DNA of 64,000 nucleotides from Daphnia pulex (Eukaryota > Arthropoda > Branchiopoda > Diplostraca > Daphniidae), in contig NC_060026.1 of the NCBI RefSeq assembly GCF_021134715.1, forward strand, positions 8,423,001 to 8,487,000, in the 5' to 3' direction. Below, piece after piece: positions 20,228-32,447 of this stretch. The notes under the pieces were generated by a model. It was given only the letters and a program-made list of their open reading frames with translations. It made no database searches and was not told where the DNA came from. Numbering within the stretch: the stretch's first letter is position 1; each line of letters opens with the position of its first letter. A program made the position numbers and the translations under genes.

Positions 20228-20802
20228 TTTTAATCACCATTGCCCAAGACAGATTGGTAGAATCTACTCTATTGAGTTTAGTTTGCTGATATTCTTGCGC
20301 AGTACGTATAAGGACGGTACTTAGTGGTTAGTGGTGGTTGAAGCAATCTCTTTAAGCGGACTCTTTTTTGTTTGCCAGATTGGTTTAGATTACTTAATCT
20401 TCCTTTGACCATACCAATTGGCGAAAAACCATTTGTAGGACAGAGAGGTACAAGTTATATCCATCGCCAGACTCTGTGTTTGTATCGTGGAAACCCAAGA
20501 TAGTTATCGGTTCAAACTCGTCGTGTTCCAACTGCTGTGGTAATCGACATTCAGACGCAAATGTTCCCCCTTTTGTAAACTCACTTGGTTCTATGCTCTC
20601 CCATTCCAAAAACTGTAGTCCCGTGTAGATCTAAAGTCACAATTTGATAAAAAGAAAAAAAAACAGCTGACTAAGATTCAAATTGAATTAGGATACATGT
20701 GTGTTGAGATAACAAGATATAGAAACAATGGTGATTAATGTTATTTGAACGTCATATCCGTTTTAAAAGCCTAAACATACCTTTACAAGAAACATTTTTG
20801 CT

Positions 20803-20874
20803 TGATCTCTACGTGATTTGAACACGCAACCTCCTGATCTGGAGTCAGGCGCGCTACCGTTGCGCCACGAAATC
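20803..20874 (-). tRNA. tRNA-Trp (CCA), one acceptor mismatch
   Basis: Consensus except for AGAGATC in the 3' acceptor strand. It is the last Trp gene before B copy 3; its Gly partner now lies 4.3 kb away at 25,154. Confidence 0.88.
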
Positions 20875-20937
20875 TTGATTTTCAATGTAATTACTATCGT
20901 TATATTTTAGGAACTACGGTGTCTTTTATAAGGGAAT

Positions 20938-21302
20938 GAATATCCCAAATATCCCAATCAGCTAAAAGCCAACGAACTGCGTAAAATTTTTCTTCATATT
21001 GGACCAGTAATCTTCAAGGGAATTTTATAAACAGAAAAGTAAACCCATTTTTTGTATTAAGAGTTGGAAATTCGTATTCTCTGCTCTAGTATACGTTGTC
21101 TAAAACCTACTCTTAATTGGCTCAAGATTTTTTGCAATATTTTGCTTTTCAATTTGGAGAAATTTATAGCAAGAACCACCTCATTCACAATGTTCATTCA
21201 CTCATTCATTTAGTTGATGACTTGAGATCGATGGCTCACTTAATTAATTTTTTCTCTGCTTTTCCATATGAAACTTTCTGGGGTCACGTGAAGATGCTTT
21301 AA
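20938..21302 (+). pseudogene. Transposase-associated protein fragment, copy 2
   Basis: Same fragment as at 4316-4679, with a few substitutions such as FAFQFG for FTFQFG. Frame-broken in the same way, so the decay predates the duplication. Confidence 0.55.
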
Positions 21303-22228
21303 AAATGCTTTTTAAAATTGGGTTCCGTCTTTTGCAATGATAACAACTAATAAATAATAAATAATAACACTTGTATTTCCCCATATGGATTTCAGAGTTT
21401 GGCGTAATGTTGTATTCAGCTCGTCATTTCATAGATCAATGTCGTACAGAAATGCAGTATTTGCAGAAGGTTGGTTTACCGATGTAACTTAAATTTTGCA
21501 GTGTAATTTTCAAGCTGGGTCCTATGCTAAACCAATGTAGGAATTCAACTACTGCGAATAATCCTCACTTTAATATGTAATGTTGGCAAAATTGCGGCTA
21601 TGATTAGAATTTTTGTATTGGACTGGCAAGTTTGACCAAATGCGGTACCAAACTCTTCATCATTATGTCTGCTTTGGTCTAAGCTGAGAAAATCGGTGTC
21701 AGCGGAATGTTGGTTAACCTATCAGAAACTTGTCCCTATTCTAAACTAATCTTGAAATCCTTTCATTACAAATTACTTGTTGGATACATTGGTTATCTGC
21801 GATGTACAAAACATGAAAATCTCAAAGGTGCATACAGACATTGGGTTGGTAGCGGGGTACTTACATTGGTTGAACCTGACTTTTCAAACGTGGCCCAATT
21901 TGCATATTGGCCTGGCTGTTTAAATCGTAATTCCAATATTTTTCAAGCCGTGACCCCATTTGCATTCATTTAAATAGATTAACCAACGCTAACCTTACCG
22001 AAATGAACATAGGCTTGACATATTGGGCAATATTGCGAGCAATATTGTTTCTTGCCCGTGAATCAGGCACGTCAGTTGATGTTGATTTCCACCATGGCCC
22101 ACCAAGTTATCCGATTTTGCAACAATATTGTGTTTTTGATCCAAACAAGTGAAATGGCTAATTATGCCCCTTCCCAGAACCTAATTTTGTAAAAAACAGA
22201 ACCAAAACGAAACTGCCAAATACTAATT

Positions 22229-23828
22229 ATGCCGAGCCTTCATCATCATCATCGGAGCGTCCGGCAACAAAGAAGTCTAACAAGTAGTGCAAGTTACACC
22301 TGTAGCTCCACGTATTCCCCAAGGTACATTCATTATGGAATTTTGTTATATTTTTCTCTCAATACAGTGTTCATGTTGCCTTGTGTATTTCAGGAAATAA
22401 AGTTAACTCGGAACCGAAAAGTGAAAGAGAGTAACCATAAGGAAAAGGGTGATGGCTCTACAACACAAGCAGGTGATTCTATACGGGTTTTGAAGGTGAT
22501 ATGGTGAAATAGCATACTATTTTTTCTTCATTGCAGAAGCTCTAAAAAACCTAACAACGGCAACATCAAATAAGACTGTAACCAAAGCCCAGAAGTCAAA
22601 AGGTACGATATGTAACAATTTGAATTATGAAACTGTAAGTCCAGATTATAACTTTTTTATATTTGTGGTATAGTAACTCCTGCTGAAAAGCCAGAGTCTG
22701 ATTCGTCTGTTCTGTAACAAGCTCACCCTTCTGTCCCTTTAGAAAGAGTTCTGAAAATCTAGATCACAATAGCTCTGAAGAATCTACGTCAGAGGACGAG
22801 GTGAAAGAAAGGAATTCAAATGACTGAAATACGCCTTCAGAACGGGAACTCATCCAGCAAAAGAAGAAGGGGGAGGGGGTGTTTCACGAACAAGATGAAG
22901 AGACCAGAAGATGAAACGGTAACTCAACCGATAGAAGGGGGTGTGGCTCACGTCCAAATGAGAGAAACCAGAGAAATTTTGGTGTAAAACGACGAGGTAA
23001 TACAGGATGTTATTTCTGTAAGCGATGAAGACATATTGGGTAAGGAAAATGTCTTTATTGGTACACCTAAGTGACAACTACTAAAGATTTCTTTTGTTTA
23101 CTTGTTTGTTGTTGTAGTAATCCAGCAGGCAGAAAAAGCAATGTTGGTACAGGTTGACGTTGCAAAAATGCTTATTGAGATCAAAATGGGAATACAGCAG
23201 CTGACTGACTTGTTCATGACGAGGAGACTTGAAATCGCTACCAACCTGCCTACACCAATTAATGGCTCGCCATGCTCAACTGACTGTGCCGATGAGTTGC
23301 CTGTGACAACTCAGACGTTTTTCGAGGAACTTGAAGTTAAGATGAGGAATGATGCAACGCTAAAGACACAAATCAGAAACGTCCTGACCCTGGTGAGGAC
23401 CAACAAGAGCCTAAAGGCTATTGTCAGAAATGTATTAAAGAGCCTTATGTCTAAAGAGCTCAGAATGATGTACTTCCCCCGTAAAAAAACTAAAGTTAAA
23501 CACGTCTTTACTGATATGTAGATGATTTGTTCCTTTGTAATCGGTAAACTTTTAAAGCAATTCCCTTTTTTCTACCTGTTTTAATCTTTTTTGTTTACTC
23601 TTTAATTTAGACATAATTGGGCGTTGGGCCAGCAACACCAGCCAAGAGTTGACAAACGACACCATTCTAAAGGAAATGGGATTAGACACTTTCGCTAATG
23701 CAGCGGATGAGGACGGTGGGGTCGCTGATAGGAAGAAACTCACTGCCATTAAGAAAACTGCCATAGACAAGTTTTTAAAGCAAAAAGTACGACGTGGAAC
23801 GGCAGACGAAGCCGTCAACAACGATTAA
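22229..23828 (+). pseudogene. DUF4806-domain gene remnant, copy 3
   Basis: Exon-like series parallel to copy 2. The DUF4806-like block (23,118-23,521) has the same protein reading as the other copies. The last block (23,611-23,828) differs at one residue near its start. The earlier exons carry the same stops, so the gene was already broken before B was copied. Confidence 0.6.
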
Positions 23829-23945
23829 ACTTAAAAAAAACGTAATTTGGAGTTGTTTGCTCTTTGCTACCACGTTTAATAAACTGTATTGGCAGCTATA
23901 TCTGTTTTCGTTTCATTAATTAGCCCAATCCCCATTTTTGATCTG

Positions 23946-24312
23946 TTCCAATGCACCGTCTGTTTCAGAAACCTTGCATTGGCTTCAGTTCGTAACCGCA
24001 CATATATGATGATTTGGTACAACATTGTTGTTTACATATGATTCTTTATCATGGTTAAACATTGGCTTCAAATAACGGTCTTTCAAGATGGAGATGAGTC
24101 AGGCACAAGATAGAGCCAATATTCCACCGATATTCCACCAAGGTCGTATTGGCCCAATGCTAAAATTGGACGAATGGTGGACCTGTCTCATATCGATCTT
24201 GCAACAACGTTAAATTTGCTTCCAGCACAATATTGGTCCAATGCAGCAATTGTTTCAGAAATCTCATGTTGGTTGCAGTTCGTTACCGCACATATGTGGT
24301 GCATTCGCACAA
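23946..24312 (+). repeat. 77-bp direct repeat pair inside B (copy 3)
   Basis: Blocks 23,946-24,022 and 24,236-24,312, the same relation as in the other B copies. Confidence 0.75.
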
Positions 24313-25153
24313 AGGTACACTTTCTCCTTACAGTAGATTCAGTGAGATGATGCTTACGATGCGCGAAATGATGAGAATTCGTCCAGATGTGTAAATAGAC
24401 AATACGACCGGTTAGTATCGTTGAACTTCCTGGAATTGGAGACAATTAGTTGGGCTAGATTTATCCCGGCTGTGGACGTCGACCACACCGAGGAGCTACA
24501 ATCAGAGGCGGCCTGAAAGTAGGATGGGACGGTCCAACGGTTGCGTCTTCTGGCATCTGCGGAATTGAGCCTAAACACGGATGTCGTCTGCAAATTCCTA
24601 ATGGGTAAACGGTGAATGGTCCTGAATCCAGATACTTACAACATTTCCTATTCAAAAAAATATTCTAAGTCCACTGAAATACAAGTTACAAAGCCTGGAC
24701 TCTCTACTGAGTCCAAGCCGACAACAAAGACAATTCAACGGGTATTTGACCTGAGGGGGAGGACTCAAGACTCGGGACAGGAAGGTTCAATGAAGAGACG
24801 CTTACTGTTTGAGTGTTTGTGAATGGATCATTGAGCTAACCTGAAATCGGCCAACTCAAGATGGTGTTTTGAGCCAGGACTCTTTTGTGCTTTCGTGGGG
24901 CCTCTAAAGTGAGAAATTCTCCCATGAGACTATTTCCTATAAACTCCGCTTACGCTTCGGCCTGGGGAGTTTTGTCAGATTGGTGTGTGGGAAGGCGTTC
25001 CGATCCCCTGTGCAATGACGTAACTGTGGTAGCAGCCTTTTTAGCCGACCAAGCAAATTCTAAGGCGTATAGCAGGATTGGTGTTTATCGCTGGGCGGAC
25101 CTCGATGGGCTGTCGTCGTTCATTTTGTATCAAGAAGTATACCAGAGGTGCAA

Positions 25154-25224
25154 GCATGAATGGTTCAGTGCTAGAATGCGCGCCCGCCACGCGGGCGGCC
25201 CGGGTTCGATCCCCAATCGATGCA
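25154..25224 (+). pseudogene. tRNA-Gly(GCC)-like, degenerate
   Basis: Follows B copy 3. It has C33 and the CCCAA T-stem defect seen after the other B copies, plus GCATGAA at the acceptor. The shared defects show it travelled with B. Confidence 0.75.
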
Positions 25225-25801
25225 TTTTAATCACCGTTGCCTACGACACATTGGTAGAATCTACTCTATTGCGTTTATTTTGCTGATATTCTTGCGCAGT
25301 ACGCGTAAGGACGGTTCTTAGTGGTTAGTGGTGGTTGAAGCAATCTCTTTAAGCGGACTCTTTTTTGTTTGCGAGATTGCTTTAGATTACTTAATCTTCC
25401 TTTGATCATACCAATTGGCGAATAAACCATTTGTAGGACAGAGAGGTACAAGTTATATCCATCGCCAGACTCTGTGTTTGTATCGTGGAAACCCAAGATA
25501 GTTATCGGTTCCAACTCGTCGTGTTCCAACTGCTGTGGTAATCGACATTCAGACGCGAATTTCCCCCCTTTTGTAAACTCACTTGGTTCTATACTCTCCC
25601 ATTCCATAAACTGTAGTACTGTGTAGATCTAAAGTCACATTTTGATAAAAAGAAAAAAAAAGCAGCTGACTACAATTCAAATTGAATTAGGATACATGTG
25701 TGTTGAGATAACAAGATATAGAAACAATGGTGATTAATGTTATTTGAACGTTGTATCCGTTTTAAAAGCCTAAACATACCTTCACAAGAAATATTTTTAC
25801 T

Positions 25802-25873
25802 TGATCTCGACGTGATTTGAACACGCAACCTCCTGATCTGGAGTCAGGCGCGCTACCGTTGCGCCACGAAATC
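25802..25873 (-). tRNA. tRNA-Trp (CCA)
   Basis: Exact consensus. Confidence 0.95.
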
Positions 25874-26155
25874 TTGATTTTCGATGTAATTACTATCGTT
25901 ATATTTCGGGAATTACGGTGTCTTTTATAAAGGAATAGATTCTGATTGTAAGATTGATTATCACACGAACACATTTAGTCTTTTGAAAGAGTCAGTCAGA
26001 TTAGTCAGGTAATTTTTTTATATTTCCTTGGATCTTTTGATCGTCACAAGCCTTGATTTCCGTAATGAAAGCTAACAAGCTTAGGCATGATAGTCGGCTA
26101 CAATAGATGGGTTGTCGTCGTGCAATTTGTATCAAGAAGTATACGTGACGGGCAT

Positions 26156-26226
26156 GCATCGATGTTTCAGTGGTATAATGCTCGCCTGCCACGCGGGCAG
26201 CCCGGGTTCGATTCCCGGTCGATGCA
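26156..26226 (+). tRNA. tRNA-Gly (GCC), D-arm changes
   Basis: ATGTTTCAG replaces ATGGTTCAG, GGTATAATG replaces GGTAGAATG, and GGGCAGCCC replaces GGGCGGCCC. The anticodon arm is intact, but the A box is altered. Confidence 0.78.
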
Positions 26227-26807
26227 TTTTAATCACCATTGCCCAAGACAGATTGGTAGAATCTACTCTATTGAGTTTAGTTTGCTGATATTCTTGCGCA
26301 GTACGTATAAGGACGGTACTTAGTGGTTAGTGGTGGTTGAAGCAATCTCTTTAAGCGGACTCTTTTTTGTTTGCCAGATTGGTTTAGATTACTTAATCTT
26401 CCTTTGATCATACCAATTGGCGAATAAACCATTTGTAGGACATAGAGGTACAAGTTGTATCCATCGCCAGACTCTGTGTTTGTATCGTGGAAACCCAAGA
26501 TAGTTATCGGTTCAAACTCGTCGTGTTCCAACTGCTGTGGTAATCGACATTCAGACGCAAATGTTCCCCCTTTTGTAAACTCACTTGGTTCTATGCTCTC
26601 CCATTCCAAAAACTGTAGTCCCGTGTAGATCTAAAGTCACATTTTGATAAAAAGAAAAAAAAAAAAAACAGCTGACTAAGATTCAAATTGAATTAGGATA
26701 CATGTGTGTTGAGATAACAAGATATAGAAACAATGGTGATTAATGTTATTTGAACGTTGTATCCGTTTTAAAAGCCTAAACATACCTTCACAACAAATAT
26801 TTTTTCT

Positions 26808-26879
26808 TGATCTCGACGTGATTTGAACACGCAACCTCCTGATCTGGAGTCAGGCGCGCTACCGTTGCGCCACGAAATC
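26808..26879 (-). tRNA. tRNA-Trp (CCA)
   Basis: Exact consensus. Confidence 0.95.
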
Positions 26880-27161
26880 TTGATTTTCGATGTAATTACT
26901 ATCGTTATATTTCGGGAATTACGGTGTCTTTTATAAAGGAATAGATTCTGATTGTAAGATTGATTATCACACGAACACATTTAGTCTTTTGAAAGAGTCA
27001 GTCAGATTAGTCAGGTTATTTTTTTATATTTCCTTGGATCTTTTGATCGTCACAAGCCTTGATTTCCGTAATGAAAGCTAACAAGCTTAGGCATGATAGT
27101 CGGCTACAATAGATGGGTTGTCGTCGTGCAATTTGTATCAAGAAGTATACATGAGGGGCAA

Positions 27162-27232
27162 GCATCGATGGTTCAGTGGTAGAATGCTCGCCTGCCACGC
27201 GGGCGGCCCGGGTTCGATTCCCGGTCGATGCA
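27162..27232 (+). tRNA. tRNA-Gly (GCC), consensus copy
   Basis: Exact array consensus. All four stems pair, loop CTGCCAC, T loop TTCGATT, discriminator A, and TTTT directly downstream. Very close to metazoan tRNA-Gly(GCC). Confidence 0.96.
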
Positions 27233-27808
27233 TTTTAATCACCATTGCCCAAGACTGATTGGTAGATTCTACTCTATTGAGTTTAGCTTGCTGATATTCT
27301 TGCGCAGTACGTATAAGGACGGAACTTAGTGGTTAGTGGTGGTTGAAGCAATCTCTTTAAGCGGACTCTTTTTTGTTTGCCAGATTGGTTTAGATTACTT
27401 AATCTTCCTTTGATCATACCAATTGGCGAATAAACCATTTGTAGGACAGAGAGGTACAAGTTATATCCATCGCCAGACTCTGTGTTTGTATCGTGGAAAC
27501 CCAAGATAGTTATCGGTTCAAACTCGTCGTGTTCCAACTGCTGTGGTAATCGACATTCAGACGCAAATGTTCCCCCTTTTGTAAACTCACTTGGTTCTAT
27601 GCTCTCCCATTCCAAAAACTGTAGTCCCGTGTAGATCTAAAGTCACATTTTGATAAAAAGAAAAAAAAACAGCTGACTAAGATTCAAATTGAATTAGGAT
27701 ACATGTGTGTTGAGATAACAAGATATAGAAACAATGGTGATTAATGTTATTTGAATGTTGTATCCGTTTTAAAAGCCTAAACATACCTTCACAAAAAATA
27801 TTTTTGCT

Positions 27809-27880
27809 TGATCTCGACGTGATTTGAACACGCAACCTCCTGATCTGGAGTCAGGCGCGCTACCGTTGCGCCACGAAATC
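27809..27880 (-). tRNA. tRNA-Trp (CCA)
   Basis: Exact consensus. ACAAAAAATATTTTT downstream provides a six-T terminator in the transcript. Confidence 0.96.
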
Positions 27881-28162
27881 TTGATTTTCGATGTAATTAC
27901 TATCGTTATATTTTGGGAACTACGGTGTCTTTTATAAAGGAATAGATTCTGATGGTAAGGTTGATTATCACACGAACACATTTAGTCTTTTGAAAGAGTC
28001 AGTCAGATTAGTCAGGTTATTTTTTTATATTTCCTTGGATCTTTTGATCACCACAAGCCTTGATTTCCGTAATAAAAGCTAACAAGCTTAGGCATGATAG
28101 TCGGCTACAATAGATGGGTTGTCGTCGTGCAATTTGTATCAAGAAGTATACGTGAGGTGCAA

Positions 28163-28233
28163 GCATTGATGGTTCATTGGTAGAATGCTCGCCTGCCACG
28201 CGGGCGGCCCGGGTTCGATTCCCGGTCGATGCA
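28163..28233 (+). tRNA. tRNA-Gly (GCC), D-loop change
   Basis: GCATTGA gives a wobble in the acceptor stem, and TTCATTGG alters a conserved D-loop G. Duplicated at 35,380. Confidence 0.82.
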
Positions 28234-28811
28234 TTTTAATCACCATTGCCCAAGACAGATTGGTAGAATCTACTCTATTGAGTTTAGTTTGCTGATATTC
28301 CTGCGCAGTACGTATAAGGACGGTACTTAGTGGTTAGTGGTGGTTGAAGCAATCTCTTTAAGCGGACTCCTTCTTTGTTTGCCAGATTGGTTTAGATTAC
28401 TTAATCTTCCTTTGATCATACCAATTGGCGAATAAACCATTTGTAGGACAGAGAGGTACAAGTTATATCCATCGCCAGACTCTGTGTTTGTATAGTGGAA
28501 ACCCAAGATAGTTATCGGTTCAAACTCATCGTGTTCCAACTGCTGTGGTAATCGACATTCAGACGCAAATGTTCCCCCTTTTGTAAACTCACTTGGTTCT
28601 ATGCTCTCCCATTCCAAAAACTGTAGTCCCGTGCAGATCTAAGGTCACATTTTGATAAAAAGAAAAAAAAAACAGCTGACTAAGATTCAAATTCAATTAG
28701 GATACATGTGTGTTGAGATAACAAGATATAGAAACAATGGTGATTAATGTTATTTGAAAGTTGTATCCGTTTTAAAAGCCTAAACATACCTTCACAAGAA
28801 ATATTTTTGCT

Positions 28812-28882
28812 TGATCTCGACGTGATTTGAACACGCAACCTCCTGATCTGGAGTCAGGCGCGTACCGTTGCGCCGCGAAATC
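28812..28882 (-). tRNA. tRNA-Trp (CCA), damaged D arm
   Basis: 71 nt long: one base is missing from the D stem (GCGCGTACCG instead of GCGCGCTACCG), and position 8 is C. Possibly non-functional. Duplicated at 36,028. Confidence 0.7.
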
Positions 28883-29164
28883 TTGATTTTCGATGTAATT
28901 ACTATCGTTATATTTTGAGAACTACGGTGTCTTTTATAAAGGAATAGATTCTGATGGTAAGGTTGATTATCACACGAACACATTTAGTCTTTTGAAAGAG
29001 TCAGTCAGATTAGTCAGGTTATTTTTTTATATTTCCTTGGATCTTTTGATCACCACAAGCCTTGATTTCCGTAATAAAAGCTAACAAGCTTAGGCATGAT
29101 AGTCGGCTACAATAGATGGGTTGTCGTCGTGCAATTTGCATCAAGAAGTATACGTGAGAGGCAA

Positions 29165-29235
29165 GCATCGATGGTTCAGTGGTAGAATGCTCGCCTGCCA
29201 CGCGGGCGGCCCGGGTTCCATTCCCGGTCGATGCA
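29165..29235 (+). tRNA. tRNA-Gly (GCC), T-loop change
   Basis: T loop TTCCATT instead of TTCGATT, altering the B box. Otherwise consensus. Duplicated at 36,381. Confidence 0.82.
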
Positions 29236-29811
29236 TTTTAATCACCATTGCCCAAGACAGATTGGTAGAATCTACTCTATTGAGTTTAGTTTGCTGATAT
29301 TCTTGCGCAGTACGCATAAGGACGGTACTTAGTGGTTAGTGGTGGTTGAAGCAATCTCTTTAAGTGGACTCTTTTTTGTTTGCCAGATTGGTTTAGATTA
29401 CTTAATCTTCCTTTGATCATACCAATTGGCGAATAAACCATTTGTAGGACAGAGAGGTACAAGTTATATCCATCGCCAGACTCTGTGTTTTTATCGTGGA
29501 AACCCAAGATAGTTATCGGTTCAAACTCGTCGTGTTCCAACTGCTGTGGTAATCGACATTCAGACGCAAATGTTCCCCCTTTTGTAAACTCACTTGGTTC
29601 TATGCTCTCCCATTCCAAAAACTGTAGTCCCGTGTAGATCTAAAGTCACATTTTGATAAAAAGAAAAAAAAACAGCTGACTAAGATTCAAATTGAATTAG
29701 GATACATGTGTGTTGAGATAACAAGATATAGAAACAATGGTGATTAATGTTATTTGAACGTTGTATCCGTTTTAAAAGCCTAAACATACCTTCACAAGAA
29801 ATATTTTTGCT

Positions 29812-29883
29812 TTATCTCGACGTGATTTGAACACGCAACCTCCTGATCTTGTGTCAGGCGCGCTACCGTTGCGCCACGAAATC
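29812..29883 (-). tRNA. tRNA-Trp body with Leu anticodon (CAA)
   Basis: Same loop CACAAGA and A72 as 16,801, 13,011 bp away. The flanking units match too, so this is a block duplication. Confidence 0.7.
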
Positions 29884-30165
29884 TTGATGTTTGATGTAAT
29901 TACTATCGATATTTTTGGGGAACTACGGTGTCTTTTATAAGGGAATAGATCCTGATGGTAAGATTGATTATCACACGAACACATTTAGTCTTTTGAAAGA
30001 GTCAGTCAGATTAGTCAGGTTATTTTTTTATATTTCCTTGGATCTTTTGATCGCCACGAGCCATGATTTCCGTAATGAAAGCTAACAAGCTTAGATATGA
30101 TAGTCGGCTACCATAGATGGGTTGTCGTCGTGCATTTTGTATCAAGAAGTATACATGAGGGGCAA

Positions 30166-30236
30166 GCATCGATGGTTCAGTGGTAGAATGCTCGCCTGCC
30201 ACGCGGGCGGCCCGGGTTCGATTCCCGGTCGATGCA
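30166..30236 (+). tRNA. tRNA-Gly (GCC), consensus copy
   Basis: Exact consensus. A MITE lies 82 bp downstream, past the TTTT terminator. Confidence 0.95.
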
Positions 30237-30317
30237 TTTTAATCACCATTGCCCAAGACTGATTGGTAGATTCTACTCTATTGAGTTTAGTTTGCTGATA
30301 TTCTTGCGCAGTACGTA

Positions 30318-30526
30318 CAGTATCGTCCAAAAAAATCCGAACACCATGGTCTCTTTCTTTATTTTTTAAAAGTTCTTCGAGATTTTTTTCTTAATCCTAA
30401 CAAATGAACTTTGTAAAACAATTCATTCTACACATAATATGGAGTCTTGAAAGCTAAAAACAAAAAATATACACTAAACTGGGCTTTTGAAAAAGAGGTA
30501 AGTTCGGATTTTTTTGGACGATACTG
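30318..30526. mobile_element. Tc1/mariner-type MITE, 209 bp
   Basis: Perfect 25-bp terminal inverted repeats start CAGTATCGTCCAAAAAAATC on the left and end TTTTTGGACGATACTG on the right. It sits at a duplicated TA (30,316-30,317 and 30,527-30,528). The paralogous units read GTACGTATAAGGAC without it, so the empty site is known. No coding capacity. TA target and CAGT ends fit Tc1/mariner. Perfect ends suggest recent movement. Confidence 0.95.
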
Positions 30527-31023
30527 TATAAGGACGGTACTTAGTGGTTAGTGGTGGTTGAAGCAATCTCTTTAAGCGGACTCTTTTTTGTTTGTCAGAT
30601 TGGTTTAGATTACTTAATCTTCCTTTGATCATACCAATTGGCGAAAAACCATTTGTAGGACAGAGAGGTACAAGTTATATCCATCGCCAGACTCTGTGTT
30701 TGTATCGTGGAAACCCAAGATAATTATCGGTTCAAACTCGTCGTGTTCCAACTGCTGTGGTAATCGACATTCAGACGCAAATGTTCCCCCTTTTGTAAAC
30801 TCACTTGGTTCTATGCTCTCCCATTCCAAAAACTGTAGTCCCGTGTAGATCTAAAGTCACATTTTGATAAAAAGAAAAAAAAACAGCTGACTAAGATTCA
30901 AATTGAATTAGGATACATGTGTGTTGAGATAACAAGATATAAAAAACAATGGTGATTAATGTTATTTGAACGTTACATCCGTTTTAAAAGCCTAAACATA
31001 CCTTCACAAGAAACATTTTGGCT

Positions 31024-31095
31024 TGATCTCCACGTGATTTGAACACGCAACCTCCTGATCTGGAGTCAGGCGCGCTACCGTTGCGCCACGAAATC
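31024..31095 (-). tRNA. tRNA-Trp (CCA), one acceptor mismatch
   Basis: Same GGAGATC variant as 17,803; its flanks match that unit too. Confidence 0.88.
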
Positions 31096-31376
31096 TTGAT
31101 TTTAAATGTAATTACTATCGTTATATTTTGGGAACTACGGTGTCTTTTATAAAGGAATAGATTCTGATGGTAAGATTGATTATCACACGAACACATTTAG
31201 TCTTTTGAAAGAGTCAGTCAGATTAGTCAGGTTATTTTTTATATTTCCTTGGATCTTTTGATCGCCACAAGCCTTGATTTCCGTAATGAAAGCTAACAAG
31301 CTTAGGCATGATAGTCGGCTACAATAGATGGGTTGTCGTCGTGCAATTTGTATCAAGAAGTATACGTGAGGGGCAA

Positions 31377-31447
31377 GCATCGATGGTTCAGTGGTAGAAT
31401 GCTCGCCTGCCACGCGGGCGGCCCGGGTTCGATTCCCGGTCGATGCA
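31377..31447 (+). tRNA. tRNA-Gly (GCC), consensus copy
   Basis: Exact consensus within the gene. Downstream reads GCATTATAATC, so the immediate TTTT terminator is lost. Confidence 0.93.
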
Positions 31448-32022
31448 TTATAATCACCATTGCCCAAGACAGATTGGTAGAATCTACTCTATTGAGTTTA
31501 GTTTGCTAATATGCTTGCGCAGTATGTATAAGGACGGTACTTAGTGGTTAGTGGTGGTTGAAGCAATCTCTTTAAGCGGACTCTTTTTTGTTTGCCAGAT
31601 TGGTTTAGATTACTTAATCTTCCTTTGACCATACCAATTGGCGAAAAACCATTTGTAGGACAGAGAGGTACAAGTTATATCCATCGCCAGACTCTGTGTT
31701 TGTATCGTGGAAACCCAAGATAGTTATCGGTTCAAACTCGTCGTGTTCCAACTGCTGTGGTAATCGACATTCAGACGCAAATGTTCCCCCTTTTGTAAAC
31801 TCACTTGGTTCTATGCTCTCCCATTCCAAAAACTGTAGTCCCGTGTAGATCTAAAGTCACATTTTGATGAAAAGAAAAAAAAAGTGCTGACTAAGATTCA
31901 AATTGAATTAGGATACATGTGTGTTGAGATAACAAGATATAGAAACAATGGTGATTAATGTTATTTGAACGTTGTATCCGTTTTAAAAGCCTAAACATAC
32001 CTTCACAAGAAACATTTTTGCT

Positions 32023-32094
32023 TGATCTCGACGTGATTTGAACACGCAACCTCCTGATCTGGAGTCAGGCGCGCTACCGTTGCGCCACGAAATC
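32023..32094 (-). tRNA. tRNA-Trp (CCA)
   Basis: Exact consensus. Confidence 0.95.
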
Positions 32095-32376
32095 TTGATT
32101 TTCGATGTAATTACTATCGTTATATTTCGGGAACTACGGTGTCTTTTATAAAGGAATAGATTCTGATTGTAAGATTGATTATCACACGAACACATTTAGT
32201 CTTTTGAAAGAGTCAGTCAGATTAGTCAGGTAATTTTTTTATATTTCCTTGGATCTTTTGATCGTCACAAGCCTTGATTTCCGTAATGAAAGCTAACAAG
32301 CTTAGGCATGATAGTCGGCTACAATAGATGGGTTGTCGTCGTGCAATTTGTATCAAGAAGTATACGTGACGGGCAT

Positions 32377-32447
32377 GCATCGATGTTTCAGTGGTAGAAT
32401 GCTCGCCTGCCACGCGGGCAGCCCGGGTTCGATTCCCGGTCGATGCA
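32377..32447 (+). tRNA. tRNA-Gly (GCC), D-arm change
   Basis: Shares ATGTTTCAG and GGGCAGCCC with 26,156 but keeps GGTAGAATG. Confidence 0.8.

Larger units (their letters stand above)
8480..20937. repeat. tRNA array block 2 (interrupted by a LINE)
   Basis: About nine 1-kb units lie between B copies 2 and 3. The first is split by the LINE at 9071-12,672. Unit spacing measured from Gly to Gly is 1000-1006 bp. Units near 16.3-18.0 kb are duplicated at 29.3-31.2 kb. Confidence 0.9.
20938..25102 (+). repeat. Segment B, copy 3 (4.17 kb)
   Basis: Same content and junctions as copy 2, with scattered substitutions and single-base indels (for example AACAATTTG at about 22,615). It is an older duplicate than the copy 1/copy 2 pair. 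Confidence 0.9.
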
